From NCBI RefSeq assembly GCF_024700075.1, contig NZ_JAJONE010000001.1:3252001-3316000 (forward strand): DNA of 64,000 nt, written 5' to 3'. The stretch is from Hymenobacter sp. J193 (GTDB lineage: Bacteria; Bacteroidota; Bacteroidia; Cytophagales; Hymenobacteraceae). Every line of letters begins with the position of its first letter. Within the stretch, counting starts at the first letter, position 1. The translations under genes and the position numbers were made by a program. This document shows positions 35,532 to 44,240 of the stretch, in pieces. The notes under the pieces are model-generated. The model was not told the DNA's origin. It saw only the letters and a program-made list of their open reading frames with translations, and did no database searches.

Positions 35532-36638
35532 ATGGCCGAAGACCTCAAAACCGTTGTTCTCAACGACGTGCACCAGCAGCTGGGCGCCAAAATGGTGCCC
35601 TTCGCCGGCTACAATATGCCCGTGCGCTATTCCTCCGACCTCGACGAGCACCACACCGTGCGCCGGGCCGTGGGTATTTTCGACGTGTCGCACATGGGCG
35701 AGTTCCGGGTGCGGGGCCCGCAGGCGCTGCCCCTCATCCAGCGCGTAACCAGCAACGACGCCAGCAAGCTGCAGGACGGCAAAGCCCAGTACAGCTGCCT
35801 GCCCAACGAGCAGGGCGGCATCATAGACGATTTGCTGGTGTACAAAATGGCCGACGAGGACTACATGCTGGTGGTCAATGCCTCCAACATCGACAAGGAC
35901 TGGAACTGGATTCAGCAGTACAACCAGGAGTTCGGGGCCGATATGGAAAACGTTTCGGACCAGCTCAGCCTCTTCGCCGTGCAGGGGCCCAAAGCCGCCG
36001 CCGCGCTCCAGCCCCTCACCGACGTAGACCTTCAACGAATTCCGTACTACTCCTTTGTGCAGGGCACGTTTGCCGGGCACGAGGGCGTCATCATCTCGGC
36101 CACGGGCTACACCGGCGCGGGCGGCTTCGAGCTGTACATTCCCAATGAAGCGGCTGCCGACATCTGGAGCAAGGTTCTGGAAGCCGGCCAGCCCTACGGC
36201 CTCAAACCCATCGGCCTGGGTGCCCGCGACACGCTGCGCCTGGAAATGGGCTTCTGCCTCTACGGCAACGACATCAACGACACCACCTCGCCGCTGGAAG
36301 GCGGCCTGGGCTGGATTACCAAGTTCACCAAGGAATTTACCAACTCGGCCGCTCTCAGGCAGCAGAAAGAGCAGGGCGTGCAGCGCAAGCTGGTGGGCTT
36401 CCTGATGGACGGGCCCGGCATCCCGCGGGCACATTATGACCTAGTGAATGAAGCCGGCGAGAAAATAGGGGAGGTAACCAGCGGCACCCAGTCGCCGAGT
36501 TTGAGCAAAGGCATTGGCCTGGGCTACGTGCAAACTGCGTTGAGCGCGCCTGGCAGCAAAATCTTCGTGCAGGTGCGTGGCAAAAACCTGCCTGCCACCG
36601 TCACCAAGCTGCCCTTCGTGCCCGGCACCGAGGAGTAA
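35532..36638 (+). CDS. gcvT: Aminomethyltransferase (glycine cleavage T protein)
   Basis: Transfers the methylene carbon of glycine from the H-protein lipoyl arm to tetrahydrofolate, releasing ammonia. 368 residues from ATG 35532. Recognisable segments are [58 protein letters not shown] and [21 protein letters not shown], with the typical C-terminal [20 protein letters not shown] block. The frame continues back to 35436 without family similarity. The other glycine cleavage genes are not adjacent. A dispersed inverted repeat follows the stop codon. Confidence 0.96.
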   Translation: MAEDLKTVVLNDVHQQLGAKMVPFAGYNMPVRYSSDLDEHHTVRRAVGIFDVSHMGEFRVRGPQALPLIQRVTSNDASKLQDGKAQYSCLPNEQGGIIDDLLVYKMADEDYMLVVNASNIDKDWNWIQQYNQEFGADMENVSDQLSLFAVQGPKAAAALQPLTDVDLQRIPYYSFVQGTFAGHEGVIISATGYTGAGGFELYIPNEAAADIWSKVLEAGQPYGLKPIGLGARDTLRLEMGFCLYGNDINDTTSPLEGGLGWITKFTKEFTNSAALRQQKEQGVQRKLVGFLMDGPGIPRAHYDLVNEAGEKIGEVTSGTQSPSLSKGIGLGYVQTALSAPGSKIFVQVRGKNLPATVTKLPFVPGTEE

Positions 36639-36647
36639 CCTACCGAA

Positions 36648-36744
36648 CGTCATTCCGAGCGAAGCCGAGGAATCTTGCGTGCTGATGGTAGAGGAGTAAT
36701 CCACTGTCAGCACGCAAGATTCCTCGGCTTCGCTCGGAATGACG
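36648..36744. repeat. Dispersed inverted repeat, copy 2 (CGTCATTCCGAGCG type)
   Basis: Perfect 38-bp arms at 36648-36685 and 36707-36744 around a 21-nt loop, directly after the gcvT stop codon. It is closely related to copy 1 at 32791-32887, only 3.8 kb away. Confidence 0.92.
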
Positions 36745-36775
36745 AACTGGTTTTCTGTTTTTAAGCATCCTATCT

Positions 36776-37498
36776 ATGCCATCCGTCGACATCTGTTTTT
36801 CGCCTGAATTGTTGCCGCTGTATAAGCTTGAGCGGCGTGTGGCCGTGGTGGTGGATATTCTGCGGGCCACCTCCAGCATCGTTACGGCGCTGGCCAGCGG
36901 GGTTACGCACGTGTTTCCGGTGGCCGAGCTGGCCGAGTGTCAGGCGCTGGGCCGGCAGCACGACTGCCTTACGGCCGGGGAGCGGGACGGCCGCCCCGCC
37001 GCCGGCTTCGATCTGGGCAACTCGCCTTTCGGCTACCTTGATGGGGAACTGTCGGTGCGGGGGCGGGCACTGGCCATCAGCACCACCAACGGTACGCAGG
37101 CGCTGCGCCGCTCCCTGGCCGCCGACGCCGTGGTGGTGGGCGCGTTTCTGAACCTGGAAGCCGTAGCCGCCTTTGCTGAAACCCAACAAAAGGACGTGCT
37201 GGTGGTGTGCGCCGGCTGGAAAGGTCAGTTTTGCCTGGAGGATACGGTATTTGGTGGCGCCCTGGCTTCTCGGCTGGCCCCGCGTGGCTTCGACGTGGCC
37301 GGCTCCGATGCTACTTTGGCCGCTCTGCACCTGTGGCAGCAGGCCCAGCCCGATCTGCACGCCTATCTGCTGCAGTCCTCGCACGTGCGGCGCCTCAACT
37401 CCCTCGAAGCCAACAAGGACTTCGAGTTCTGCCTGCGCATAGACGAGTACGCGGGCATCCTACCTATCTGGCAGGAAGACCGGCTGGTGGCGAGGTAA
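36776..37498 (+). CDS. comB: 2-phosphosulfolactate phosphatase (ComB family)
   Basis: A 240-residue member of the ComB family, which hydrolyses 2-phosphosulfolactate to sulfolactate. Conserved blocks are VAVVVDILRATSSIVTAL, CLTAGERDGRPAAGFDLGNSP, ISTTNGTQALRRSL and VVCAGWKGQFCLEDTVFGG. In methanogens the enzyme is part of coenzyme M synthesis; in bacteria it is found without that pathway. The physiological role here is open (see findings). No other sulfonate gene is nearby. Confidence 0.9.
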   Translation: MPSVDICFSPELLPLYKLERRVAVVVDILRATSSIVTALASGVTHVFPVAELAECQALGRQHDCLTAGERDGRPAAGFDLGNSPFGYLDGELSVRGRALAISTTNGTQALRRSLAADAVVVGAFLNLEAVAAFAETQQKDVLVVCAGWKGQFCLEDTVFGGALASRLAPRGFDVAGSDATLAALHLWQQAQPDLHAYLLQSSHVRRLNSLEANKDFEFCLRIDEYAGILPIWQEDRLVAR

Positions 37499-37546
37499 GA
37501 GCAATGATGAGTTGTCATTGCGAGACGGAGCCGAAGCACTGACAAT

Positions 37547-37888
37547 TCATTCTTCGCTCTTCCTACTCAATTTCTCATTGTCCTTATGGCGGGTAGCGTC
37601 GCGCTGGGTTTTCTTTTCCAGGTTGCGCTGGAGGGCTTCGGTGAGGTTGATGCCGGTCTGGTTAGCCAGGCAAATCACCACGAACAGCACGTCGGCCAGC
37701 TCATCGGCCAGCACTTTGTCGCGGTCCGAGGGCTTAAAGGACTGCTCGCCGTACTGGCGGGCAATAATGCGGGCCACTTCGCCCACCTCCTCCGTGAGCA
37801 TGGCCATGTTGGTCAGCTCGTTGAAATACCGCACGCCGGTGGTCTGAATCCACTGGTCAACGGTCTGCTGGGCTTCTTCAATGGTCAT
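37547..37888 (-). CDS. MazG-like nucleotide pyrophosphohydrolase
   Basis: 113 residues from ATG 37888, a single MazG-like domain. The metal-binding acids are in LTEEVGEVARIIAR and DELADVLFVVICLAN, the usual EExxE plus ExxD arrangement. Proteins of this type hydrolyse (d)NTPs or related pyrophosphates and act in nucleotide-pool cleaning. The C terminus is charged (RNLEKKTQRDATRHKDNEK). It is on the same strand as dtd, 94 bp downstream of it; both clean up wrong metabolic products, which may be coincidental. Confidence 0.9.
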   Translation of the reverse strand: MTIEEAQQTVDQWIQTTGVRYFNELTNMAMLTEEVGEVARIIARQYGEQSFKPSDRDKVLADELADVLFVVICLANQTGINLTEALQRNLEKKTQRDATRHKDNEKLSRKSEE

Positions 37889-37982
37889 ATGCGCTGAAAA
37901 GGTGAGTTTGTGAAATGGTGAGTTGACGTTCGGCCGCCGCAAAACTGCGCAAATAGTGCCACCTGAACGTAAAACTCACTTT

Positions 37983-38438
37983 TCACCCTCTCATTTCCGG
38001 CGAATCCAGCACAATCGTGACCGGACCATCGTTGAGCAGCTCGACCTGCATGTCGGCGCCAAACTCGCCCGTGGGTACCGGCTGGCTTAGCAGCAGCTGA
38101 AGCTGGCGCACAAACTCCTGGTACAGCGGAACGGCCACGGCCGGCGGCGCGGCGCCCGTGTAGCTGGGGCGGTTGCCTTTGCGCGCATCGGCCAGCAGCG
38201 TAAACTGACTTACTACCAGCACCTGCCCACCCACGTCCTGCACCGAGCGGTTCATTTTGCCCTCCTCGTCCGAAAAGATGCGCAGCTGCACCAGCTTGCG
38301 CGCAATCCAGTCGAGCGTCTGTGGGGTATCGTCGGGGGCAAAGCCGGCCAGCACCAGCAGGCCCGGGCCGATCTGGCCGGTCACGCGGCCCGCCACCGTC
38401 ACGCGGGCGTGGCGCACCCGTTGAATAACTGCTCGCAT
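37983..38438 (-). CDS. dtd: D-aminoacyl-tRNA deacylase
   Basis: Removes D-amino acids (and glycine from tRNA-Ala) from mischarged tRNA. The 151-residue sequence has [15 protein letters not shown] at the start, the SQFTL motif, the [13 protein letters not shown] segment and the C-terminal NDGPVT motif, all diagnostic of DTD. The start is ATG 38438. It is separated from the upstream GDSL lipoprotein gene by a terminator. Confidence 0.96.
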   Translation of the reverse strand: MRAVIQRVRHARVTVAGRVTGQIGPGLLVLAGFAPDDTPQTLDWIARKLVQLRIFSDEEGKMNRSVQDVGGQVLVVSQFTLLADARKGNRPSYTGAAPPAVAVPLYQEFVRQLQLLLSQPVPTGEFGADMQVELLNDGPVTIVLDSPEMRG

Positions 38439-38461
38439 CAGGAAAGGAAAAAACGGACAGG

Positions 38462-38494
38462 AAAAAGGCCATCCGGTAGCGGAATGGCCTTTTT
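38462..38494 (-). terminator. Rho-independent terminator of the FadL-GDSL unit
   Basis: An 11-bp stem AAAAAGGCCAT with its complement and additional inner pairing, located after the stop of the lipoprotein gene at 38518. Confidence 0.85.
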
Positions 38495-38517
38495 GGTTTG
38501 TAAAAAACAGGTAGGTG

Positions 38518-39924
38518 TTACCGTGGCAGCGACGTAGTAGGCAGCTGGTTCACGTCCAGCAGCGGCAGGTTCGCGCGGTAGTAGCTGTTTATCTGCCGCA
38601 GAAACTCGTTGGCCACCAGACCATTGCCGCGGGGAGTGAGCGAGTACAGATCCAGCGAAAAGAAGTTGCCCCGGGCAGGGTCGCCGGAGTACTCAACGCC
38701 GTTGATGTTGACGCCACCCTGCACGGCTCCCGTGCCGCTGACACTCAGGAACAGCTGGTTTATATCCACCAGCGCAATTCTATACTTTCCCTGCAGCGGG
38801 TCAGTTAGCGTCTTCAGCGTGGCGTTGAACTGCTTGATAAACGACGTTACGCGGCCGGCCTCCGTTGCGTCGAGCACCTCAGCGCGGGCCAGGGGCACTC
38901 GTAGGTCTAGTCCGTAGCGGAGTGTTTCCACGCTGCCATCTGCATTGGTGAATGTTACTTCCTGCCCAATAGCTGCCAGCGCAGAAGGCAGCACAATATC
39001 ATCATTGACGATAGGGCGGGCTTCGTTGGTAAGCGAGGAAATGATATACAGCACGGCCTGTGCATTGCCCGATGAAGCCCGGACAGCGTCCAGCACCCGT
39101 TGGCCTGCTCCCACCTGAAAATAAGGCAGCGCGCCCAGTTCCGGCAGGGTAGCAATAGCCCCGGGCCGGTTGTTGGCCGTGAGGGCATCCAGCAATACGG
39201 TGAGGTTGCTCAGAATCAGGTTGTTGGTTGTGCTGGTAGGCCGCTGAACACACTCGCCACCTTTCAGGGCATACGGTAGCAGATCTTCCAGGCCCACCAT
39301 AGCGGTGAAGAAGGTGGGCTTGCTTTCACTGACGGCCTGGATATAAGAGCGTGAGTCGTTGGCTGGCAACAGGCGCTCAAAGTAGCTGTTGAAGGCCGAG
39401 CCAGCCGCCGCATTGGCTTCCAGGCCCAGCCCGGGAGTGGTTAGCTGGCTGAGGCGGAAACCGGGAACGGACAGATTGTTGGGCAGCTCAATGCCCGAAG
39501 CGCGGCTGTATACATACGTCGTATCAGTAGTGCCGCAGCTGTTCTGAGACGTGTACTTGGCCCGAATGCTGGTGCGGGCCGCCGGTACCCGCTCCGTAAC
39601 GGGCAGGCCATTGGCTCCTATTCCCTTCAGCTTCAGGTACCCTGTGCCCGCTTCGCCCGTTACGAGGGGCTGCGCGAAGGCAATACCGGGCTGCGCCAAT
39701 GAAAACTGAACGGCCAGCAGATTAGGGTAGGAGTACAGCTGGCTCTGGGTCGTGATGCCACCATTACTGAAGCCGGCCGAATACGAGTCGCCCACGGCTA
39801 CGTAGCGCGTCAGGTTCAGCTGGGCCGCGCTGGGCGTGGGCTCGGTCTGGTCGGGCACGCAGGCGCTTAGGCCAAGGGCGGGCAGCAGCCACAAGCGCGA
39901 AAAACGAAAAGAAAATAGCTTCAC
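38518..39924 (-). CDS. GDSL/SGNH-fold lipoprotein, probable pseudoenzyme
   Basis: 468 residues, GTG start at 39924, lipobox LSAC with Cys 22. The catalytic Ser is in [11 protein letters not shown] (S47), block I of SGNH hydrolases. The block V region reads [18 protein letters not shown] where relatives usually have a DxxHP motif, so the catalytic His appears replaced. Block III reads [10 protein letters not shown] where GxND is usual, so the Asn is also missing. The protein is encoded directly after a FadL-like porin on the same strand, a pairing seen in other Bacteroidetes, and probably works with it at the outer membrane. Enzymatic activity is doubtful. Confidence 0.82.
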   Translation of the reverse strand: MKLFSFRFSRLWLLPALGLSACVPDQTEPTPSAAQLNLTRYVAVGDSYSAGFSNGGITTQSQLYSYPNLLAVQFSLAQPGIAFAQPLVTGEAGTGYLKLKGIGANGLPVTERVPAARTSIRAKYTSQNSCGTTDTTYVYSRASGIELPNNLSVPGFRLSQLTTPGLGLEANAAAGSAFNSYFERLLPANDSRSYIQAVSESKPTFFTAMVGLEDLLPYALKGGECVQRPTSTTNNLILSNLTVLLDALTANNRPGAIATLPELGALPYFQVGAGQRVLDAVRASSGNAQAVLYIISSLTNEARPIVNDDIVLPSALAAIGQEVTFTNADGSVETLRYGLDLRVPLARAEVLDATEAGRVTSFIKQFNATLKTLTDPLQGKYRIALVDINQLFLSVSGTGAVQGGVNINGVEYSGDPARGNFFSLDLYSLTPRGNGLVANEFLRQINSYYRANLPLLDVNQLPTTSLPR

Positions 39925-39975
39925 AGACAGAAAATTTGAAGCTGCCTGCCAGGCAGGAGCCAGTAACCGGGTGAG

Positions 39976-41208
39976 TTAGAATGAATAGGACAGCCCTACT
40001 GCCGCCGTGTGCACGAAGGTGCGGTACGTGCCGGCAATGTTGGAAACCTGATCCTGCGACTGGTTGGCGCGGGCCTGACGGTTGGACAATGCCCCAAACT
40101 GGTAAGCCAGGTCCAGATTCAGCTTATCGGCCATGACGAAGGAAACGCCCAGCGACGCGGCCAGCTTATTACCGTCGGGTAGGTCGGGCGCCACGTACTC
40201 GTCGCGCACCGGGCTTTCGTCGTAGAGCACGCCCAGGCGCAACGCGGTTTTAGGATCCAGCTGGTACTCGCCCCCGATTTTGAAGGCCATAGCATCCTCG
40301 TAGCGGCGCGGCTGCGAAGCCCGGGCGGCCTGGTTGTTGGCAAAGCGGAACGTGGCCGAGTCCGTCTTGGTCCAGTTGGTAAGCGTGAAATCGAAGAGGA
40401 TATTGAGCTTGGGCGTAATCTGGTTGGCCAGGCCCACCGACAGCGTGCCGGGCAGGTAGATATCCGTTTCCACGCTCTGGCTGTTGGTGAAGCGGCTGGC
40501 ATCGGCGGCGGGCACGTTGCGGAATGTGGCCGTGCCATCCGTCACTTTCAGCCGCACACCCGAGCGGTAGCTGATGCCGAACGACAAATCCTCGGAAGAG
40601 CGCCCGTACAGGCCCACGTTGAAACCCGCGCCGTTGGCGCTGCCCTCGTACTCGGCATCGGCGTCGAAGGCATCGTACTGGCCCAGGGCGCGCAGCTGCC
40701 GCACGCTGCCGTGGGTGAGCATGGCACCCGCGCCCACGCTGAAGTTTTCACTGATAGCCACTGCCACCGTCGGCTGCACCTGCACGGTGTACAGGCTCGA
40801 CTCCTGCACCACGCTGCGGCCTTCCCAGTTGGTCGGCCATTTGGTGGTGTAGCCGAACGGCGTAGTCACGCTCAGGCCGCCCGTGATGCCCTTACCGAAG
40901 TAGTGCGACGCAAACAGGTAACCCGAGGCCACAGGCGTCAGATCCTGGTAAGTTTTGCGCTGGGTGTCGGTGGAAAGAAACGAAGTGCGCCGAGCCAGGG
41001 CCATGCCGCCCACGCTGATGCGCGTAAGCGAGTCGCGCATGCCCAGGGCGCCGGGGTTGTAGTAGGCTGCCGCCGGGTGGTAGGCCAGGGCCGTAGCCGC
41101 GCCGCCCAGGCCCAGGATGCGGGCTCCCTGCGGCCCGGTTTCAAAGCCCCCGGCCACAGCGGCCGGAGCAAGCAAGCAAAAGAAAGCGGAAATGTAAGGA
41201 AGCCTCAT
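39976..41208 (-). CDS. FadL/OMPP1/TodX-family outer membrane protein
   Basis: A 410-residue beta-barrel of the hydrophobic-compound transport family. The signal peptide ends near AVAGG, followed by FETGPQGARILGLGGAATALAYHPAAAYYNPGA, the hatch-type N terminus of FadL-like proteins. Barrel strands alternate through the sequence to the final LSYSF. Members move long-chain fatty acids or aromatic hydrocarbons across the outer membrane; the ligand here is not known. It is transcribed with the GDSL lipoprotein, 51 bp downstream. Confidence 0.9.
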   Translation of the reverse strand: MRLPYISAFFCLLAPAAVAGGFETGPQGARILGLGGAATALAYHPAAAYYNPGALGMRDSLTRISVGGMALARRTSFLSTDTQRKTYQDLTPVASGYLFASHYFGKGITGGLSVTTPFGYTTKWPTNWEGRSVVQESSLYTVQVQPTVAVAISENFSVGAGAMLTHGSVRQLRALGQYDAFDADAEYEGSANGAGFNVGLYGRSSEDLSFGISYRSGVRLKVTDGTATFRNVPAADASRFTNSQSVETDIYLPGTLSVGLANQITPKLNILFDFTLTNWTKTDSATFRFANNQAARASQPRRYEDAMAFKIGGEYQLDPKTALRLGVLYDESPVRDEYVAPDLPDGNKLAASLGVSFVMADKLNLDLAYQFGALSNRQARANQSQDQVSNIAGTYRTFVHTAAVGLSYSF

Positions 41209-41233
41209 GCAGACGGGTTTGCGGACAATAGCA

Positions 41234-41241
41234 CAAAGGTA
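41234..41241 (-). promoter_or_regulatory. Putative -7 element (TACCTTTG) for the FadL-type gene
   Basis: Exact TAnnTTTG match on the minus strand, 25 bases before the ATG at 41208 and after the mltG stop. Confidence 0.5.
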
Positions 41242-41306
41242 AGAGATTGTGCTGTGTCATTCTCCCGGAAAAGCTTACAACTGTTGACTTTCTGCCCGGT
41301 ACGCAG

Positions 41307-42365
41307 CTAGCGCATAATGCGCAGGCTGTCGAGGTAGTGCTGGTAGCGGCGGGCGTTGCGCTTGTGTTCGGCAAAGGTCTCGGCGAAATCCGAAAAGCCG
41401 CTGCCATCGGGTCGGGCGCAAAAGAACAGGTACTGGTGCGCGGCGGGCTGCAGCACGGCGTCCAGGCTCTGGCGGTTGGCGGAGGTGATGGGGCCGGGCG
41501 GCAGGCCTTTGTGCTTGTAGGTATTGTAAGGCGAGTCCACGAGCTTGTCTTTGTTCAGCACGCGTTTCACGCCAAAGTTGCCAATGGCCCACAGCAGCGT
41601 GGGGTCGGCCTGCAGGCGCATACCCCGGCGCAGGCGGTTGAGGTACACGCCGGCAATAACGGGTTTGTCTTCCTTTTTGGCCGTTTCGCGCTGCACAATG
41701 CTGGCCAGCACGTGTACCTCGGTAGGCGAGAGGCGCAAAGAATCGGCCTGCTGGCGGCGGCGACGCGTCCAGAACCGGCCGTGCAGAGCCGCCGCCGAGT
41801 CCAGCAGCCCCGGCGCGGGCGTATTCCAGAGCAGGCGGTAGGTGCCGGGCAGAAACAGCGTAAGGACGGTCGTTGTGTCCAGCTTGTAGCGCCGCTGCAG
41901 GTAGTCGTTCTGGTTCAGAAGCCCTCGGATGCTGCCGGAGTCAACTTCCAAGTGCCGGGTTAGCTGCCGCGCCAGCTGGGGCTTGTACTTGAAAGCATTG
42001 AGTTCGAAAACCACCGTATCCTGCCGGCCTTCCGTCAGCATGGCCAGCAACGCCTGATTGCCCAGCTCGGGGGCCAGCAGGTAGCGGCCCGGCCGCACGT
42101 ACGCGTCGTAGCCCTGCCAGCGGGCCAGCCACGCAAAGGTGCGCGGGTCGCGCAGCAGCTCCTGGCGCCGCAGCGTGTCGAGCACTGCCTGAAATGAGCT
42201 GCCCGTGCGGATGTACAGGTAAGCGGGGCCTTCCGGCGAGGCCGCCACGTTGGGTTGCCACAGCACCGCCCAGGCCGCGTAGCTTCCTGCCAGCAGCAAC
42301 AGACTCAGCAGCCCTAAACTTATCCAGCTTATCAGCCGTGCGCGGCTTGCAACGTTTCTACCCAC
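41307..42365 (-). CDS. mltG: Endolytic murein transglycosylase MltG
   Basis: An inner-membrane lytic transglycosylase that cuts nascent peptidoglycan and sets glycan length. About 352 residues with one N-terminal membrane helix (ISLGLLSLLLLAGSYAAWAVL), a LysM-like region, and the YceG catalytic domain with the Glu in SIVQRET, followed by GMRLQADPTLLWAIG and SPYNTYKHKGLPPGPITSA. I place the start at GTG 42365: the frame's TTG at 42395 overlaps a -7 element (TATCTTTG, 42393-42400), and the only nearby ATG (42388) is out of frame. The start is therefore uncertain, the product is not. Confidence 0.93.
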   Translation of the reverse strand: MGRNVASRARLISWISLGLLSLLLLAGSYAAWAVLWQPNVAASPEGPAYLYIRTGSSFQAVLDTLRRQELLRDPRTFAWLARWQGYDAYVRPGRYLLAPELGNQALLAMLTEGRQDTVVFELNAFKYKPQLARQLTRHLEVDSGSIRGLLNQNDYLQRRYKLDTTTVLTLFLPGTYRLLWNTPAPGLLDSAAALHGRFWTRRRRQQADSLRLSPTEVHVLASIVQRETAKKEDKPVIAGVYLNRLRRGMRLQADPTLLWAIGNFGVKRVLNKDKLVDSPYNTYKHKGLPPGPITSANRQSLDAVLQPAAHQYLFFCARPDGSGFSDFAETFAEHKRNARRYQHYLDSLRIMR

Positions 42366-42392
42366 GAAAAAGCAATTAGCCCAACCATAGGC

Positions 42393-42400
42393 CAAAGATA
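42393..42400 (-). promoter_or_regulatory. Putative -7 element (TATCTTTG) for mltG
   Basis: Exact TAnnTTTG match on the minus strand. It overlaps the TTG that would otherwise be a possible start, which argues for the GTG at 42365. Confidence 0.45.
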
Positions 42401-42436
42401 GGCAGCTGGCTGGGCTAAGCGGACAGCGCGGGCGGG

Positions 42437-43921
42437 TTAGCCGGCGTTTACCAGGTTGGATATGGCGTCGCGGAGTTCCTGGTGCCGGGCACGCCGCTCA
42501 ATTTCCACCGGCGGGGCCGAGCGCACTTCGCAGTCCGGAATCTGGCACCGCTCACAGGTTTCGTTTACGCGCTTCTGCGGAATGGCGGGGTCATCTACAA
42601 AGCGCACTTTGTGGCGCAGCGTATCATCGCAGAGCAAGCCCACCGTCACGCTCACGGCCGGCTCCACCACGCTGCCCGCCCGCGCCAACGACAAGCACAG
42701 GTACTCGTCGCCGTTGGGGTACAGGGAGCGTTGGGCCCCGATGCTGAAGGCCGGGGCCTGCCGCAGTGCCTGCTGGCGGCTTTCGTGAATCAGGCGCAGC
42801 GAAATCCAGCGGCGGCAGTAGTGCTCGTGCAGCTCGTTGCCGTGCGGGTTGTGCAGGCGCGAGAGGTGGAGCTCCTTGGTCAGCAGGTAGCCGGCGTTGG
42901 CCTTGGCCTGGTCGAAGCGCAGAAAGAACAGGCTCTGCAGCCCGAAATGACGGGGCAGCAGGTTGGTGAGGCGCTGCATGAACATTTCCGGCGACACCCC
43001 ATACTTCGTGAGCAGATCCAGCAGGCTGTTGGGGTCCCAGTGCGTGGCCCCAAAGAACTGCTGCAGGTCGCGCACGAGGTTGTCTTCCTCCATCAGCAGG
43101 GCACCGGCAAAGTAGGAAGCCTTGAAGTTGTTGAGCACCTCATCGAAAGAGCGTACCGGAAAGTTGGCATTCACGTAGGGCCGCTCCTTCATGCCCAGGT
43201 AGTTGAAGGCTATTTCCCGGGCCAGCACAAAGGATTCCTGGGCGCGCGTGAGGCCGGGCCGCAGCAGCAGGCGCTTTAGCTTGGGCTGATACACGGAGCG
43301 CAGCCGCCCCAGCGAGTCGTAGTCGCCGAGGGTGACGCGGTCCACGGCGTAGCCGTACTCTTCCATGAGCACCTTCTCTAGCTGGACCGTATCGAAGGGT
43401 GGGGAGGTAGTGAGCCCGCGCTCCACGCAGAAGGTGTGCACATCCTGCTCCAGCTCCTCGAAGTAGTTGTCGTGCATTTCCTGGTAGGAGCGCAGCGCAG
43501 CCAGAAAGAAATTTTCCTGCCGCAGCTCGTAGTTGCGGGCTATTTCGAAGAGCGTGCTGATGAAGGCATTCATCTTGGCCGGCGCGTCGGCAATAAGCTC
43601 CACGATGCGGATGGGCTCCAGCCCGAACATCTCCAGTGGAAACTCCTTGAGCACATCCGACTGCAGCAGCTGCGAAATCGGCTCCAGGCGGCGGCTGAGC
43701 GTGAGCGAGGTCAACTGGTCGTAGGAGACGCCCAGTACTTTGCTCATGCTCAGGATTTTATCGGCTTTAGGATATTTTTTGCCCTTCTCGATTTCGTTGA
43801 GGTAAGAAACCGAAACGTCGCAGGCGCGGGCCAGCTCGGCGGGCGTAAAGCCGCGCTCCTGACGCAGCTCACGCAGCTTCAAACCGAAAATTAAGCGAAC
43901 AACTTGTCCGTGACTGAGCAT
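42437..43921 (-). CDS. RamB/ScfR-type XRE transcriptional regulator
   Basis: 494 residues. The N-terminal Xre-type helix-turn-helix (LRELRQERGFTPAELARACDVSVSYLNEIEKGKKYPK, about 15-55) is followed by an ImmA/IrrE-like domain without the zinc HExxH motif (AREIAFNYLGM in its place) and a C-terminal DUF2083-type domain with conserved CERCQIPDCEVR. This is the short-chain fatty acyl-CoA-linked regulator architecture (ScfR, RamB), known to control acetate, glyoxylate or methylcitrate genes. Palindromes between it and the next gene suggest autoregulation. The target genes are not in the window. Confidence 0.9.
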   Translation of the reverse strand: MLSHGQVVRLIFGLKLRELRQERGFTPAELARACDVSVSYLNEIEKGKKYPKADKILSMSKVLGVSYDQLTSLTLSRRLEPISQLLQSDVLKEFPLEMFGLEPIRIVELIADAPAKMNAFISTLFEIARNYELRQENFFLAALRSYQEMHDNYFEELEQDVHTFCVERGLTTSPPFDTVQLEKVLMEEYGYAVDRVTLGDYDSLGRLRSVYQPKLKRLLLRPGLTRAQESFVLAREIAFNYLGMKERPYVNANFPVRSFDEVLNNFKASYFAGALLMEEDNLVRDLQQFFGATHWDPNSLLDLLTKYGVSPEMFMQRLTNLLPRHFGLQSLFFLRFDQAKANAGYLLTKELHLSRLHNPHGNELHEHYCRRWISLRLIHESRQQALRQAPAFSIGAQRSLYPNGDEYLCLSLARAGSVVEPAVSVTVGLLCDDTLRHKVRFVDDPAIPQKRVNETCERCQIPDCEVRSAPPVEIERRARHQELRDAISNLVNAG

Positions 43922-44004
43922 AGCAAGGGGAAAAGAGAGGCAGCTGCCTCAACGCAGCGACACTGCAAGAAAAGTGAATTTTTTGGGACTAGGCCCGCAA
44001 ATCC

Positions 44005-44059
44005 TTTTGCAAAAATATGATTTGTTTGCGATTTTACTTTTTATAGCGAAAATTCGCTA
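44005..44059. promoter_or_regulatory. Possible operator palindromes upstream of the ScfR-type gene
   Basis: A perfect 10-bp palindrome TTTTGCAAAA at 44005-44014 and a dyad TAGCGAA-AA-TTCGCTA at 44044-44059 lie 84-138 bases before the regulator ATG in an AT-rich spacer. TTTGCAAA-like sites resemble those reported for RamB, so binding is plausible but unproven. Confidence 0.45.
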
Positions 44060-44090
44060 ATAAACTTTCCAACAGAGGTGTTCAATCATC

Positions 44091-44239
44091 CCACGGATTG
44101 GCGCGGATTTTCGGATTGCACGGATTTTGTAGCCGGCGCAGTTTCGCCTGAAGCAGAAAGCAAAAGGGCTTGCCGGAAGGCAAGCCCTTTTGTTTATCCA
44201 CGAAATCCCTGCAATCCGAAAATCCGCGCCAATCCGTGG
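44091..44239. repeat. 38-bp inverted repeat flanking a terminator hairpin
   Basis: Arms at 44091-44128 and 44202-44239 (CCACGGATTGGCGCGGATTT type) match in inverted orientation at 36 of 38 positions, and the right arm stops two bases from the rnd stop codon. The layout mirrors the element at 9439-9647. Confidence 0.85.
44161..44192 (-). terminator. Rho-independent terminator of rnd
   Basis: A perfect 14-bp stem CAAAAGGGCTTGCC with its complement and a GGAA tetraloop, between the arms of the inverted repeat and downstream of rnd. Confidence 0.85.
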
Positions 44240-44240
44240 T

